From: Allodiplogaster sudhausi
Lineage: Eukaryota > Nematoda > Chromadorea > Rhabditida > Diplogasteridae
Length of the DNA stretch: 64,000 nt
Assembly: GCA_945643635.1 (NCBI GenBank)
Contig: CALZFC010000045.1
Location: forward strand, 1,337,501-1,401,500
Direction of reading: 5' to 3'
Shown: positions 24,370-36,289 of the stretch, in pieces
How the letters are laid out: the number at the start of each line of letters is the position of its first letter
How positions within the stretch are numbered: the stretch's first letter is position 1
Program-made: the position numbers and the translations under genes
Notes under the pieces: generated by a model
Seen by the model: the letters and a program-made list of their open reading frames with translations, nothing else
Databases searched by the model: none
Told to the model about the DNA's origin: nothing

Positions 24370-24550
24370 AGCTTCGTGATGGAATGCAGCGAAAAAGTAT
24401 TCCTTGATTTACATTTAATAGAAAGTGATTTAGAGTACAAATGTTGTTCGAAAAGTATCAAACCAAGTAATTAAGAAATTATTTTATTCTAGGACAAAAT
24501 GATGAAGTCAAATGCAAATCAAGGAAAAATGAGGGTTTCCCCTGCTTTCC
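24370..24550 (-). pseudogene. Relic of an MSP 3' flank
   Basis: About 70 bp containing GTTGTTCGAAAAGTATCAAA at 24440-24465 matches the 3' flanks of both MSP genes (27380 and 58030). Then 24498-24541 matches the sequence just before the MSP poly(A) region at 28003-28048 (AATGATGAAGTCAAATGC against AATGGTGAAGTTAAATGC). No MSP coding sequence follows. I read it as what remains of a deleted MSP copy that stood next to GNAT-B, as MSP-1 stands next to GNAT-C. Confidence 0.6.
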
Positions 24551-24809
24551 GGAGGATCAGAAGGGATCCTTTCTTCGCGCTTTCTGCTAGAATATATGTT
24601 AATGCAGTTTATTTGGCTTCCAGGCCGTGATCGTATAAAAGAAGAGAAACCACAAGTAGGACTGAGAATTCTCTATTTTTGTAGATTTCTTTTGCGAAAT
24701 AGACAGCGTTTACATATTATATTCGCGAGGAGAGCGCGAAGAAAGGATCCCTTCTGTTCCCCCGAAAAGAAGATGCATATTCCCTTCACTTTTCATCTGT
24801 TCGCCGACC

Positions 24810-26941
24810 ATGTCTGGTCGGTTCCTCCTTCCGCTCTGGTCTCGCTTGAGCTGTCGTGCTCTCTCTTTCTCTGTACCCTCCACCACCCGCTGCCTCTCTC
24901 AGCTCTCCTTCTCTTCCCTCCACTCTGCGCCCTCTTCTTCCGCCCAGAAGCTGCTTCACAGTGCTCATCGCAATTTCTCGTCGAGTGGAAAGGATAAGGT
25001 TGAACGAGATAAAAACCCAATCTTGATTTCACGTGTTTTTATCTGACATAACGGTGAAAGAGCATGTGATTTAGAGAGATGCAGATAAAAAGGTCAGAAA
25101 ATTGAAAAAGTTTAGGCTTGAATTTAGGAAAAGTGTACTAACAGTACTGCTAATCGCTTTATGTTTCTTTCTTTTAATCTGCAGAAGGAAAAGCAATTGT
25201 TTGTTTTCTCAGATGGACTTTTTCCCTCCGGTTGGCTCAAACCCTTGCAAGCCATCGAGGAACACTTATCTTCCGAAGCTCTTTGAATTCCGCCAGGTTA
25301 GGGACAACCAGAGAGAAAAGCCAAAGCGAGAAATTTTTGTTGTGAAAATAGTGCAAGGATACTTGTGCATATTTTGCTTATGTAAATTTACATTTTGAGT
25401 TAATTGTACGAACTTTTAGAATGCTTCTAAAAGAATCTGCCAAGAATTATTTTTATCGTCATTCTATGCCATCTCGATAATAAAAGGAAGTCTTGAAAAA
25501 AAAATGAAAAAAGAGAGTTATAATATCATTCCTAAACTGTAAGGTGACCGACCCGAAAGAGGAGGCAATGAGCGAACTCTTGTATTCCTACGTCGCCGAG
25601 GAAGCGCTTGTCAAGGTCTCAATCCATATCATCTATGATTACAAAGTTTATTCGTAAAAAGGGAAGTTCCGAAAACCTCGAGCTTATGCGACATTCGCTA
25701 ACTCTTGCACATGAGATCCAAACTTCCATCAAGTCACTTCTTGTGCTGATATAATTCTTGAATAATATTACTATATTATTCAAGAATGAATTATATTGTA
25801 CCATAAATATTATAAATACAGTAACCGCCCACGAGCCAGGGAATTCGGATGGAACGGCTCGAGCTGCAGTATGGCGAAGATTAATTTAGCCGAGACCGCT
25901 CGAACCGTATTCCCTGGCTCGTGGGCGGTGTTGCCCATAAGGGTACCTTGACAATCAGCTGGCCAACCACTACTTATTTCAAGGAGCCAAAACTCGGTCT
26001 TGAATATGAGCCCTTTTGCTTGAAACAAGGGCAAGAGAGCGTGTGATTTAGAGAGACGGACTACGATAGTCAGGAAGATTCTAATAGATTACGGTCGATG
26101 TCCATGCTCCTTTACTCGATCCGAAGTCGTTCCATTTGTCTTGCAGGTAAGCTGATGAATGAGACTCGTGACATGGCATTCGACATCCATCCGAATGAAA
26201 AGGCAGTGCTCAACCGGGTGAGTCGGTGGCCTGCCATTTTGTTTTATTTAGCTTGTGATCAAAAAACTTACTTTATTCAATGTGTATAATAGTTCTTACC
26301 ATTGTAGAAGTTTGGCTTCATCGCAAAGCCCTACCGCGGTCTTCATCTCCTGGAAGCGCTTCTCCTGTTCAACACCGACTTTGACGAGTACATTGTGAGC
26401 TTCAAACGATGTATTAATTTCGTTTTTAGATCCAGCTATAAAGGTGTTAATTTTAGTGCGGCTATTTTTAGTGCATTTGTCATGATTCTTACGTTTTTAG
26501 AAGCGCGGGGTGAACATCATCACGGGCCACAGCCTCCACAGCAGCGCGACGCGTGCCTATCTCGCTGTCAACTTCCAGATCACTGGAGTTGGCAGTCCGC
26601 CAAGACGCAAGGATGGCCAACTGGTCAGGGGAGAAGGAGGACAGAGATGAAAAGGAGAGATGAGAGAGGGAGGAGAGAGTAAAGAGGGAGAGAGAGAGAG
26701 TAAAGAGCGAGAGATAGAGAGAGAGAAGGAGAGAGAGGAGAGACTGACCATGAGAGAGATTATTTTGAAAAAGGCAAAAGAGTGGACAAGGTAAAAGAAC
26801 CGGAGATGGAGGAGAAGAGAAAAAGTTTGACTCTTCCAGGCCAACCCCGAATTTGGTCCGACCGTCCTTCTCACTATGGACATGCGCACGGCACCGCGCG
26901 CTGATCCGCTGCCTGTCTGGCGGAAGGCCGGTCTCCTCTAA
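24810..26941 (+). pseudogene. GNAT-fold N-acetyltransferase paralog B, two exons lost
   Basis: Homologous exons: 24810-24998 (presequence), 25213-25296, 25544-25615, 26147-26217, 26308-26394, 26501-26623 and 26840-26941 (TAA). Each has the length seen in its counterpart in A or C, except the variable first exon. The two exons for ALGVSGDEHFPYL... and KTGRPAAFF... (105 and 112 nt in A and C) are absent between 25616 and 26146, where a 106-bp inverted repeat sits instead. Exon 25544-25615 ends in phase 0 but exon 26147 needs one carried base, so direct joining meets TGA within three codons. The GNAT core exons (YRGLHLLEAL, GVNIITGH) remain open. AATAAA at 27015. Either a recent pseudogene or a gene using an exon I could not see in the insert. 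Confidence 0.7.
25822..25931. repeat. Inverted repeat replacing two GNAT-B exons
   Basis: Arms ACCGCCCACGAGCCAGGGA (25824-25842) and its exact reverse complement (25911-25929), extending a few bases inward with one mismatch, surround about 68 bp. It could be a small foldback element or a template-switch scar. Confidence 0.85.
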
Positions 26942-28091
26942 CAAAGACACACTCTCTCACCCTCTCTTCCTTCTCCCTTTCCTCTCTCTCCCCTTGAAGA
27001 TCCTTTAATACTGCAATAAATCTCGCCTCCTTTCTAGTTTATTTGTCCGTTTTCAGCCGCACGCTTACTTTGAGCCTCAAGGAAAAGGCAATAACATAGA
27101 GATGGCTATGTATGTACAGAAGAGCTGAATCAGAAGGTGATCAGAAGGGATATTTTGTTGAACAATTGCTAGAAAATGAAAATATCGCCTATTTAGCTTT
27201 CGGTTCGAGAGTTCCTAGAAGTTCCACCGACGATTACACATGACACCCCTCAAAACGCTGCACTCCGATAAGAATTTGGACCTTGAGCTAGCGAATGACA
27301 TGAGAATGAGGAAGCAGTGACGGAAGAAAGTGGAAAACAAATTCCTTATTATCCATTTAATTGAAAGTGATTTAGAGTACAAATGTTGTTCGAAAAGTAT
27401 CAAACCAACTAATTAAGAAAATATTTTATTTCTAGGAACGTGTTCAACTTCAGATGAAATGTATTGTATCAGCCACAATTTTCTGAATTTTAATTACTCG
27501 AATAATTTGCGTAGCTAATGGTAAGTAATCTCTACTTTAAACTGCCTAAAGCATCAGATTACCCTGCAACTTAGAAATGAAGTTGCAACAGAAAATATTG
27601 TTAAAATTTTGCTTACATCTTTAACATGTTACTTCAGCACTGGTTTGAACATACATAGATCATACTTTTAGGGAAACGAGTGGAGCAACTTAAGAGTTGA
27701 CAACGGCACCACTCATTCAAACGCTTTTGTGTTTATGGATATATTTTCATTCACTACGAAATTCATATTAGCCTTCAAGCAGGTAATTCATAGGAATTTT
27801 TAAATTAGAAAAATCTATTCCATTTGACTTTTCCGATATAGATCCGTATTTTGATTTTGTTATCGTTGAAATCTCTTTTTACCCAGTCACAATTTTTTTA
27901 TTGATAGTTTGCTTTTTTCCAGTTAACACAACTAACGCATATTTTTCTTCACCTGTGTTCATGATCTTTCCTATCGTCATTCGCCTCGTTCATCTTGTTG
28001 AAGCACAATGGTGAAGTTAAATGCGAATCAATGACAAATAAAGGTTTCCACTTTATTCGACCATAAGGAAGGCGAGCCAAATGCGAGGGTT

Positions 28092-28665
28092 TCATGGGTT
28101 GTACTCGATGGGGAGGTTCTTGCGGCGGACCATGCCGTCGCCCTGGAACCACTCGCGGCGGAACTGCTTGGCGGCGCCGTCCGGGGTGTTGGTCCACTCG
28201 ATGGTGATGCGGTCGTTGTTGGTGTCCTCCTGAAAATCATTTCAAATTATGCTTAATTCTTAATTTTGATGATTCAACGTTACTTCTTCTACTAAACCGT
28301 ACCTGTCCGTAGGCGAAGGCGTCGCAGGAGACAGCAACGAGGACGGGCTCCTTGGGATCGAGGACCCCGCTGGCCGGGTCGACACCGAGACGCTTCATGT
28401 TCGTGGTCTTGAAGGCCCAGCCGATGCGGCGAGCAGAGCTGTTGATCACCTAAAATTGAAAAATTAGTGATTTAATTAATAAATTTTTGTTTGGGATGGA
28501 GAAACAAGAAGGGAGACGAGAGAGATTTACTTTAGACGGCAGAATTGAAGAGAGAGTAGTCCTAACCTTGATGTGGTAGGTGTGCTTGTCGTCGTAGGGC
28601 GCGTTGAAGACGACCTTGGAGTTGGGCTGAGTGGCGATGTCGCCGGGAGGAATGGACTGAGCCAT
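28092..28665 (-). CDS. msp: Major sperm protein, copy 1 (3 exons)
   Basis: Exons 28665-28567, 28449-28303 and 28229-28092 are all phase 0 and encode 127 residues, the normal MSP length. MSP is the filament-forming cytoskeletal protein that drives crawling of nematode sperm; in C. elegans it also signals to oocytes. The sequence is classic MSP: it starts [14 protein letters not shown], has [44 protein letters not shown], and ends [16 protein letters not shown]. It folds as one immunoglobulin-like MSP domain with no signal peptide. The protein is identical to copy 2 at 58.7 kb. A TATA box lies about 90 bp upstream and a poly(A) signal (AATAAA on the minus strand, about 28051-28056) follows the stop. 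It is divergent from GNAT-C with about 290 bp between the start codons. Many C. elegans msp genes lack introns; this one has two. Sperm expression is expected from the family. Confidence 0.97.
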
Positions 28666-28746
28666 GGCTTGGAGGAGGAGAAGTGAAGTGGAGAGGAGAG
28701 CAGAGAAGCGCAGTCAACGACTGATGAAAATTCCTCTGGATAGCCC

Positions 28747-28757
28747 CTTTTATAGGA
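28747..28757 (-). promoter_or_regulatory. TATA box of MSP copy 1
   Basis: CCTATAAAAGG on the minus strand, about 85-90 bp before the ATG. The block from here to about 28830 is conserved upstream of MSP copy 2, where the box reads CATATAAAAGA. It lies in the short divergent spacer shared with GNAT-C. Confidence 0.65.
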
Positions 28758-28954
28758 TTTTTTCAGCCGCGAAATTTCCCTTTTCCCCAAAGTCAACCCA
28801 AATATTTGTTGAAAATTTCCCAAATGGCACGGATTAAAGATCAAAGATCAAAAATGCTAGAACATATCAAGTCAGTGTTAAATCAAAGGTCAAAGCCATA
28901 GTGCACAGGTAATTCCATCGAGTTCCTTGTCATTTTCCCGTCTGTTCGTCAGCC

Positions 28955-31199
28955 ATGGCTGGTCGGTTGCTTCAGCTACTCTGCTCTCGCTTGACCCGGA
29001 GAGAGCTCTCTTTCTCTGCCCCCTCCTCCGCAACCATCCTCTCTCGTCTCTCTTTCTCTGCTCTCTCTTCCCTTCCCACTTTGCTCTCTCCTTCTTCCCA
29101 GAACCCTCTGCACGGCGCATATCGCCAGGCCTCTTGGAGTGGAGAATACAAGGTTACTTTATTTGAGCTGATAAAACTAACATTTAAGAATTTTGAAAAG
29201 TGATTGTAATGTCACGTTCTTTTTAATTGGTTTTGGTTTTTTTCTTAGGACTTTGCCAGATCTGTATCATCGTTCAAAGTATGCTGTTCCTACTTTGATC
29301 TAAAAGTTCATTGCATTAAAAACATCCTTTGCATTCAAAGGTCATTGAATTGTTCATTGAATCTTGCGATGAGAGTTCATCTCAATGTGCTCGTTGAAAG
29401 GTCATTGACGAAATGAGTCGTGCACTTTTCCATCTCGAAAGTTTCTCACCTCTAAGAACTCCTTTTTCCTCCAGTTCGATTTCGTCCCTCCGCCCGGTAC
29501 GAACCCTCTCAAGATTTCGGAGAACACTTATCTCCCGAAGCTCTTCGAGTTCCGCCAGGTTAAAAAGAAAAAAGTGTCTGCAGAGCTTTTAAAATTGCCG
29601 CTTTTATAGAGCGAATAAATATGTGCTCAACAAATTAGATGCTTATCCTCAGGTGACCGACCCGAAGGAGGAGGCCCTCAGTGAGCTCCTCTACAAGTAC
29701 GGAGTCGAGGAACCGCTCGCCAAGGTCGTGTAAATCGTTACTGCAAAATGTTGCCTTGTTAATGTAACAGAAAGTACCGTCCATCAACACAAAACGATCA
29801 GAAATTTCTCATCGAATATTGCGCCTTTTTGCAAGCTCGGAGACACTGAATGATTCAGAATTTTTTTGGTGATATTGCATGTAATAATGATAAGCCTTTT
29901 TTGCTAATTGCAGGCCCTGGGCGTCTCTGGCGACGAGCACTTCCCGTATCTGCAGTACTTCATCGAACACGCGTGTGCCCTGAAGGAGCTGCCACTCGTG
30001 CACCTCGCCATCGAGAAGGTCATCCTCTTCGACAACGCTTATATATGTTGAATAATCTTTTTTCCTCTCCTTTAGAAGACAGGAAGGCCGGCTGCCTTCT
30101 TCTGCAGCGACCTGGTCTATCGTGACCCGAAGGACGACCCACTCAATATGACTCGAACCGCCTTCTCCGAGAACTGCGCTCACAAATGCTAGAGTCTCTT
30201 GAAATTCGCTTTAGAAATTAGTTGAAATAACAACTGATCATGAGCACTTGTTTTCTAGGCAAATACTAATCCTTTTTTATTCAGCGAAGCTAATGGAAGA
30301 GACTCGCGACATGGCCTTCGCTCTCTATCCCGACGAGAAGGCCGTCCTCAACAAGGCCAGCAAGGAGAAATCATTCAGATTTATCAAATTAGAAAAACGT
30401 CACTCAAGCCAATTTTTTCCAAAGTAGCTATGTATATAGTAACAGTAATTCATTTATTAATGTTCTAGAAGTTTGGATACGTCGCGGAACCCTTCCGTGG
30501 TATTCATCTGACTGAAGCAATGATCATGTACAACACGGACTTCAACGAGTACATGGCAAGCCTCTCATCCCTTTTATGTCGCATGGGAACGTTGAATCCT
30601 ATTACAAAATGATTGTATTTTGAAATTATTTTTACTGGCTAACGTGACCAATATTGCATGTTTGTAGAATTCATAGAATTCTAAAAATACGAATAACAAA
30701 TACTTTCGCGCTTTATTCAGAAGCGTGGCGTGAACATCATCACTGGACACTGCCTTCATAGCAGCATGACTCGTGCCTGTCTCAATGTCGGATTCAACAT
30801 TGTCGGGCTGGGCATCCCGCCAAAACGCAAGGATGGCACGCTGGTTAGAGAGAGTGACAGTGAGGGAGTGAGAGAGTGACAGTGAGGGAGAGAGAGAGAG
30901 TGAGAGTGTGACAGTGAGGGAGTGAGAGAGAGAGAGAGAGAGAGATAGAGAGAGAAGAGATAGAATGTTTCGAAGAGCGCTTGGGGAGAGTGAAATGAAA
31001 GCGGGCTGTAAAGGTAAATAAAATTTCTAAATATATTAGTATTTAAGCTATACATAATTATTGATAAAACATATTTCCGACTAAAAGTGCATTGAAGGCA
31101 AAGAAGGAGTTCGGCCCGACCGTCCTGATCACGATCGACATGCGCACGAGAAGGAACTCCGACCCTCTGCCGGCCTGGCGGAAGGCCGGTCTCGTCTAG
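28955..31199 (+). CDS. GNAT-fold N-acetyltransferase paralog C (10 exons, intact model)
   Basis: Exons 28955-29152, 29249-29278 (small, least certain), 29475-29558, 29653-29724, 29914-30018, 30076-30187, 30285-30355, 30469-30555, 30721-30843 and 31098-31199 are all in phase. The start MAGRLLQLLCSRL aligns with paralogs; the first 60 residues are rich in Ser, Arg and Leu without acidic clusters, like a mitochondrial presequence. The core shows EEPLAKALGVSGDEH, FRGIHLTEAM (acetyl-CoA loop position), KRGVNIITGH and GFNIVGL, the GNAT pattern of nematode arylalkylamine-NAT-like proteins. Three introns begin with GC (30188 GCTAGA, 30356 GCCAGC, 30556 GCAAGC); if the first is not used, translation stops at TAG 30190. 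The gene is divergent from MSP copy 1, suggesting shared control. Acyl acceptor unknown; GNAT membership rests on motifs alone. Confidence 0.7.
30845..30960. repeat. (GA)n tract in the last intron of GNAT-C
   Basis: GA/GTGA repeat. Equivalent tracts sit in the last intron of GNAT-A (about 10127-10140) and GNAT-B (about 26630-26760), so the repeat predates the duplications and has varied in length. Confidence 0.85.
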
Positions 31200-31950
31200 A
31201 TGCACACTCTCTCGCTTTCCCTCTGTTCTCTCTATCGCCCTCTCCTTCTCTTGGCCTCTACCTCACGCCTTGTCGATAAACTATTTCCTGATTAATGAGA
31301 TATTTGAAACATTTCATCGCAATAATGTTCGTGTAATTGAGCAGATAGAGAGACAAAAGCACACATGTCAGCGCAGTCGTCCAGTTCAAGAGGTAAATGA
31401 TCAGCAATAGAAATTGATTATCACCGAAGATAAAGAAATACATCTTTATGTGCTCAACGATTATTTACTCCCCATCAGAGGAGAGCAATCCGTACTTCAA
31501 GGCCTTCCACTACTTCTACTATTGTTCGAAGTATCCCAAGAAGTAGCTTTTGTCCATAGTCAGGCCTCGTCATAATGTAATAATATATAAATATGTACAA
31601 AAAATACTACATAGTTTTGTTGTCCACCTTCGATGTAGAAGACCAGGAGAGTGATAATCTTATCACAGGTTTATTCTCTCGAACTGCAGAAATGCTGCCA
31701 ACAATCACAACGAATATACTCAGACGCTTGGAATAAAGAAAAGAAAGAAATTTCCAGATCGTTGAATTTTATGAAAGAGTTCAGTGTGGAAATAATACAA
31801 TAAGTTTTTAAAATCATGAGAGACGAAAGATGTAAACGACATTATTAACACGTAATAAAATAAATAACAGCATAGAGCCAGAATATGAAATGAGCAAATA
31901 ATTAAAGCTGCTGCTTGTAACCAAAATAAACGTCGTTATCAATCGGAAAG
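31200..31950. other. Convergent spacer
   Basis: Between the 3' ends of GNAT-C (+) and the downstream RanGAP copy (-). AT-rich; no coding sequence supported. Confidence 0.5.
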
Positions 31951-31956
31951 ATCGAT

Positions 31957-34900
31957 TTACTTCTTCCAGAATGACGGTCCAATGTTGCCCTGAGGAGCGA
32001 AGGAGAATGAGAGAGGAGCGGATGCTTCTGCAGCAGCCGGACTGAAAAAGAGAAATTTTAGAAACTTTATGCAATACTCAAGAAGTATCAACTGAATACA
32101 TTATACATTATTGAAACCGTCTACGGCAGTAAACTTGCTCATATTGCAAGAATTGATCAGAAGACGGTGATTTCGTATGTCTCAAAATTAAAACGGTGAT
32201 TTCGTATGTCTCAATGACGTTTATAAATATTTACAAGGACGGATGATCATGGCTTTCAGTAGCCCTAAAAGAGAGCAGCACTAACAAGTGGTGCTTGACT
32301 GTGTCCTTGGCCGGCTGGAGTCGTCCCTTCTGGAGAAGTCCCCTGAGTAGCTGCTCAACTGCTGCGCGACTGACGCTTCCTTCAGGGACGAGACGTTCTT
32401 CCACCTGGACATATCAATTTCATCAATCTAACCAAAGAGAATATTGTTTTATAACCCACTAAGTGTCCCGTATGCTTGGTCCACTCGGGATCAATTACCA
32501 AATACAACTTATTGATGACAGATACAAAAGGACATAAACTATGTGAGAGACAGTCTGACAATGAGCCCAATATTAAGAATAATCACCCACCAAAAATTCC
32601 AACAAAAAAATTTCATTCATAAATAGAAATAATTTATTAATGCTAAACTGTATTAACTGTTCAATAACAAATACTAAACTACTAAATAAATAAAAATGCC
32701 CGCCGTACCCGGAAAGTGCTGTCCACGTGGGCAATGACGTGGTTGATGACTTGGACGGAGGAGTCGATGGGGCGGCGGCGAGTCTTCTCCACCTCTTGCA
32801 TGATCGCGTCTCAAACATTTCTCTTTCTGCATCTCTCTCACTCTCTTCGTCATTCTCTCTCTCTCCATCTCTCTCTACCTCTCTCTTTCCATCTCTCTTA
32901 GCTCACACTCACTTCAGCTCTCTCTTTCTCCTATCTCGTTTTCATACCATCTTCCTCCTCTCTTCCATACACTCTTTCTGCTCTCTCTCTCTTCCATACC
33001 GTCCCACTCTCTCCTCTACTCTCCATATCATCTTTCCCTCTCTCTTCTCTTCTTTACTCTCTTTCTCCTTCCCCACTCTCCCTATCTCTCGTTCCCTGCT
33101 CTCCCTCTCTGTTTCCCTAATCTCTTTCCTGGCTCTCACTCTCTGTTTCCCTAATCCCTCTCTTTCTCTCTCTCTCTATACCTGCAACATTGAGAGCGAT
33201 GGTAGCGGCAGTCGGCTCGACAGTGATGACGCGTAGAATGGAGAGAATGAGCCTGGCAGTCTCGGTCTGATCTCGCGAGCCCGTCGCTGCCTTCTAAAGA
33301 AACCACTGATAGTTCACCCCAATCCAATCTAAATAATAGAAAATAGTATTCCTCTTAATGATACCTGTCATCAAATTCAAACAATTTCTGGGAGCCAATA
33401 TCAACAAGAAAGATCTTAACCAAGTGGTTCTAGCTACATGTTCTAGGTGCTCTCACCCCTACCGTAATACTAACAACTACCGTACCTCTGGGCCATCCAA
33501 TTGCATTATGAGGTCGCTTGGCTTCACCGCCCACGCACTCAAGGGAGCCGATCGCGGGCTTGTGAGGAAATCCTTGAGAGACCAGGACTGAAATGTCGTT
33601 ATTTATTCAAATTAGCAATCTTCTTTTTTAATCGGAAAGTAAATAAACTACTTAGAAGAGGCTGTCCATGGAGCTTACAATCTACCGTCCGTTACCGCCC
33701 GCGTCTCTTGTCTTGCATATTCTTTTTGTGAGGATTACGATAGTTTTTAGATCCATGGGCAGCTTGTTTAAGTAGTTCGATTTCAAGGAAGACGCCAAAT
33801 TCCGTAGAGCATCCATGATAGCCTAGCTACCGTATACCTGAACAGGAGGGACGAATGGTGCGCGGGAGGTCGGATGGGTCGGCTGGAAGGATGGGAGATT
33901 CTCGTCGTTCTGTTCGTCATCCGTCTCATCTTCAGCTTCTTCGTAGTCTTCTTCATCTTCGTCTTCTTCGTCAAACTCCTCGTCCTCGTCATATTCTCCC
34001 TCTTCGTCGTCGATGGATTCTAGGCTCACAATATAATTACAAAAGGATAACAAAACACAGTCACTACAATTTCACTAAACTTTCAGCGTAGAAGTATACA
34101 AACATATTAAAGCAATTAATCCTGCCTAAAAATTCTCAAGTATTCTTTGACATTGCTTTCCTAAAAAAAAGATACTTCAAACATTTCTCCCTTATACCAA
34201 CAACTTTATTAACAAGTCATTAAAATAAAATTAACGAGAACACAATAATTGAAATTCCCTTGCAATTGATTCTTTCTTTAACCATCTTGAAGGTTGAGTC
34301 GATCCAGTGCTGGCGGCTCATCACCCGCGCCCTCCTCTCCCACATCCTCTGAGTCTGGCGGAGAGTGTAGCTCAGGCATTTCGTCCTCTTCTTCTTCTTC
34401 TGTCTTCTCTGCTGTCTCTTCTCTCATCCTCGCATCTCCTGCTCCCTCTCCTTCATTGTCGCTCTCCTCCACTTCTCCATTCCCGCTATCCACATCCGAC
34501 AGCGTCCCCTCGTCATCACTGTAATTTGCAAGGCAGAGGTACAAACCAGGAAATAAAAATAAACTTACGATGTATACTCGTGTATCGGTTTTACCATTAC
34601 TGTATCTTAAATTCCCTAGATACTGTATCTTGAAAGGCCCAGTCGCCACCAGCCTTTGCTCCCCAATGTCGATGAGCTCGCTGGCCCCGAGCTCGTGGAT
34701 GAGCTCGGCGATGTCGATGAACTCCCCTCCACAGTTGTTTCCTGCCAGCTTGAGCATCGCTTGCTTTCCTCTGCTCTTCCAGATCGTAATCATGTCTCGC
34801 ACGGTCGAAGCGGGGACTTCGTTCGAATCCAGCCCGACGTACTTAAGATGTTAATTAAGTAATTAATATATTAATTAAGACAAAGAAACTGGATGCATGG

Positions 34901-36258
34901 ATCAAAATTTTACTAGTTTTTTTTACAAAGGTTATATCACCTTACTAAAAAAGCAACTATTGAGTATGAATTGCAATTGAGCACACATTCGAGGCTCGGT
35001 TGCTTAGAAATGTCGATGATAACTGGTACTGTACTTTGGGTGCGGGGGCACTCTAGTATCAAAAAAGACTATATGCCTTAAGATTAGGAAAGGGGTTGTC
35101 GGCAAGCACACAGAAGATAGCGAAGGCTCCGTTGGCCCGGCACAACGTGTCACCGAGGTCGAGAGATTCCAGAGCAGGAAGTTCGCTCAGGACCTGGAAG
35201 GAAGACGGAATGGGTTCAGATATCCACATTCATTTCATTGCTTCAGGGACGTCACTGTTCGTAACTGAACTATAACACATTGGTAAGGGACACATTTAAT
35301 GACTACAACTCAGTCCTGACTTAAAGAATGCTATCATTGCATATAAGAGATTGCATAATTCCCATCTCCCCGAAGTTTTGGTTGCAATAAAATGGATCAT
35401 TTAGAAAAAAAATTTATAAAAGAGAAAAAGTAAAGAAAAGACAGTGCTAATTGCGTGCAGCTACTCTCCTACCATAGTCATGGTTTATGAGTGAATAGAC
35501 ATTCGAACCTGGGGAAGAACAGTAGGCATACAAATAAGGAAATGTTGGCTAATACAGTAACCAGGAATGTGACTTACCAAGGACAGTGCATTCGCTCCCC
35601 TCGCTGTGCACGTGTTATCGTTGAGATTGATGACGCGAAGATTCGGGTTGTAGGCGAAGGACTGAGCCAAGGCCTGTGAAATTTTATCTTTATTAACCAA
35701 TTAAAAGTATCCCGGTTCTTTTGAGACATACTTTTTTCACAACTATAACACATTCCTGTGCGGAATTGCTAAAATAATTGAAGGCATCTACTCATTCCAG
35801 CTTTATAACCATCACAAATTACTGTGAAGCAACAGTACGTCAATTCCGGCGGCCGTGATTCCGTTCTGCGGGACAGCAATCTCTTCGAGAGTTCCTATCG
35901 CCTAAAATGAAATAAAAACCTGTTTTAAATCCATGGAAAACTTTTTGGCGTGATATGAAAGCTCCGTTAGTTCAATGATGAGTGTCCAGTTTTAGAAACA
36001 GAAGCAAGTAACTACCTGGAAGGCTCTTGCTAACGCTCTTGCTCCGGGAACTTCGAGGCGATTTCGTCCTGCGACGAATGTTTTCAAGCGGAGCTTCCTT
36101 CCTTGAGCCCGCGCGCTCTCAGCGCACTTCCAGAGAGCATCGGCCACTATCTTAACAGGAAGAGCCATCAAAATATCTGCGTCTTAGCTAAGCAAAGGTC
36201 AATTACGAAACCTGAGAAACATATTCAGATAAGCAGATAGATATGTTAGATAGAGGTA

Positions 36259-36289
<31 letters not shown>

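Noticed and set aside
26489..26950. 153-codon minus-strand frame antisense to GNAT-B 3' exons
   Set aside because: It spans an intron microsatellite; the + strand exons keep lengths identical to paralogs A and C.
34294..34862. Ser-rich + strand open frames over the RanGAP acidic exons
   Set aside because: Antisense of Glu/Asp codons gives Ser/Leu runs; the minus frame fits RanGAP.
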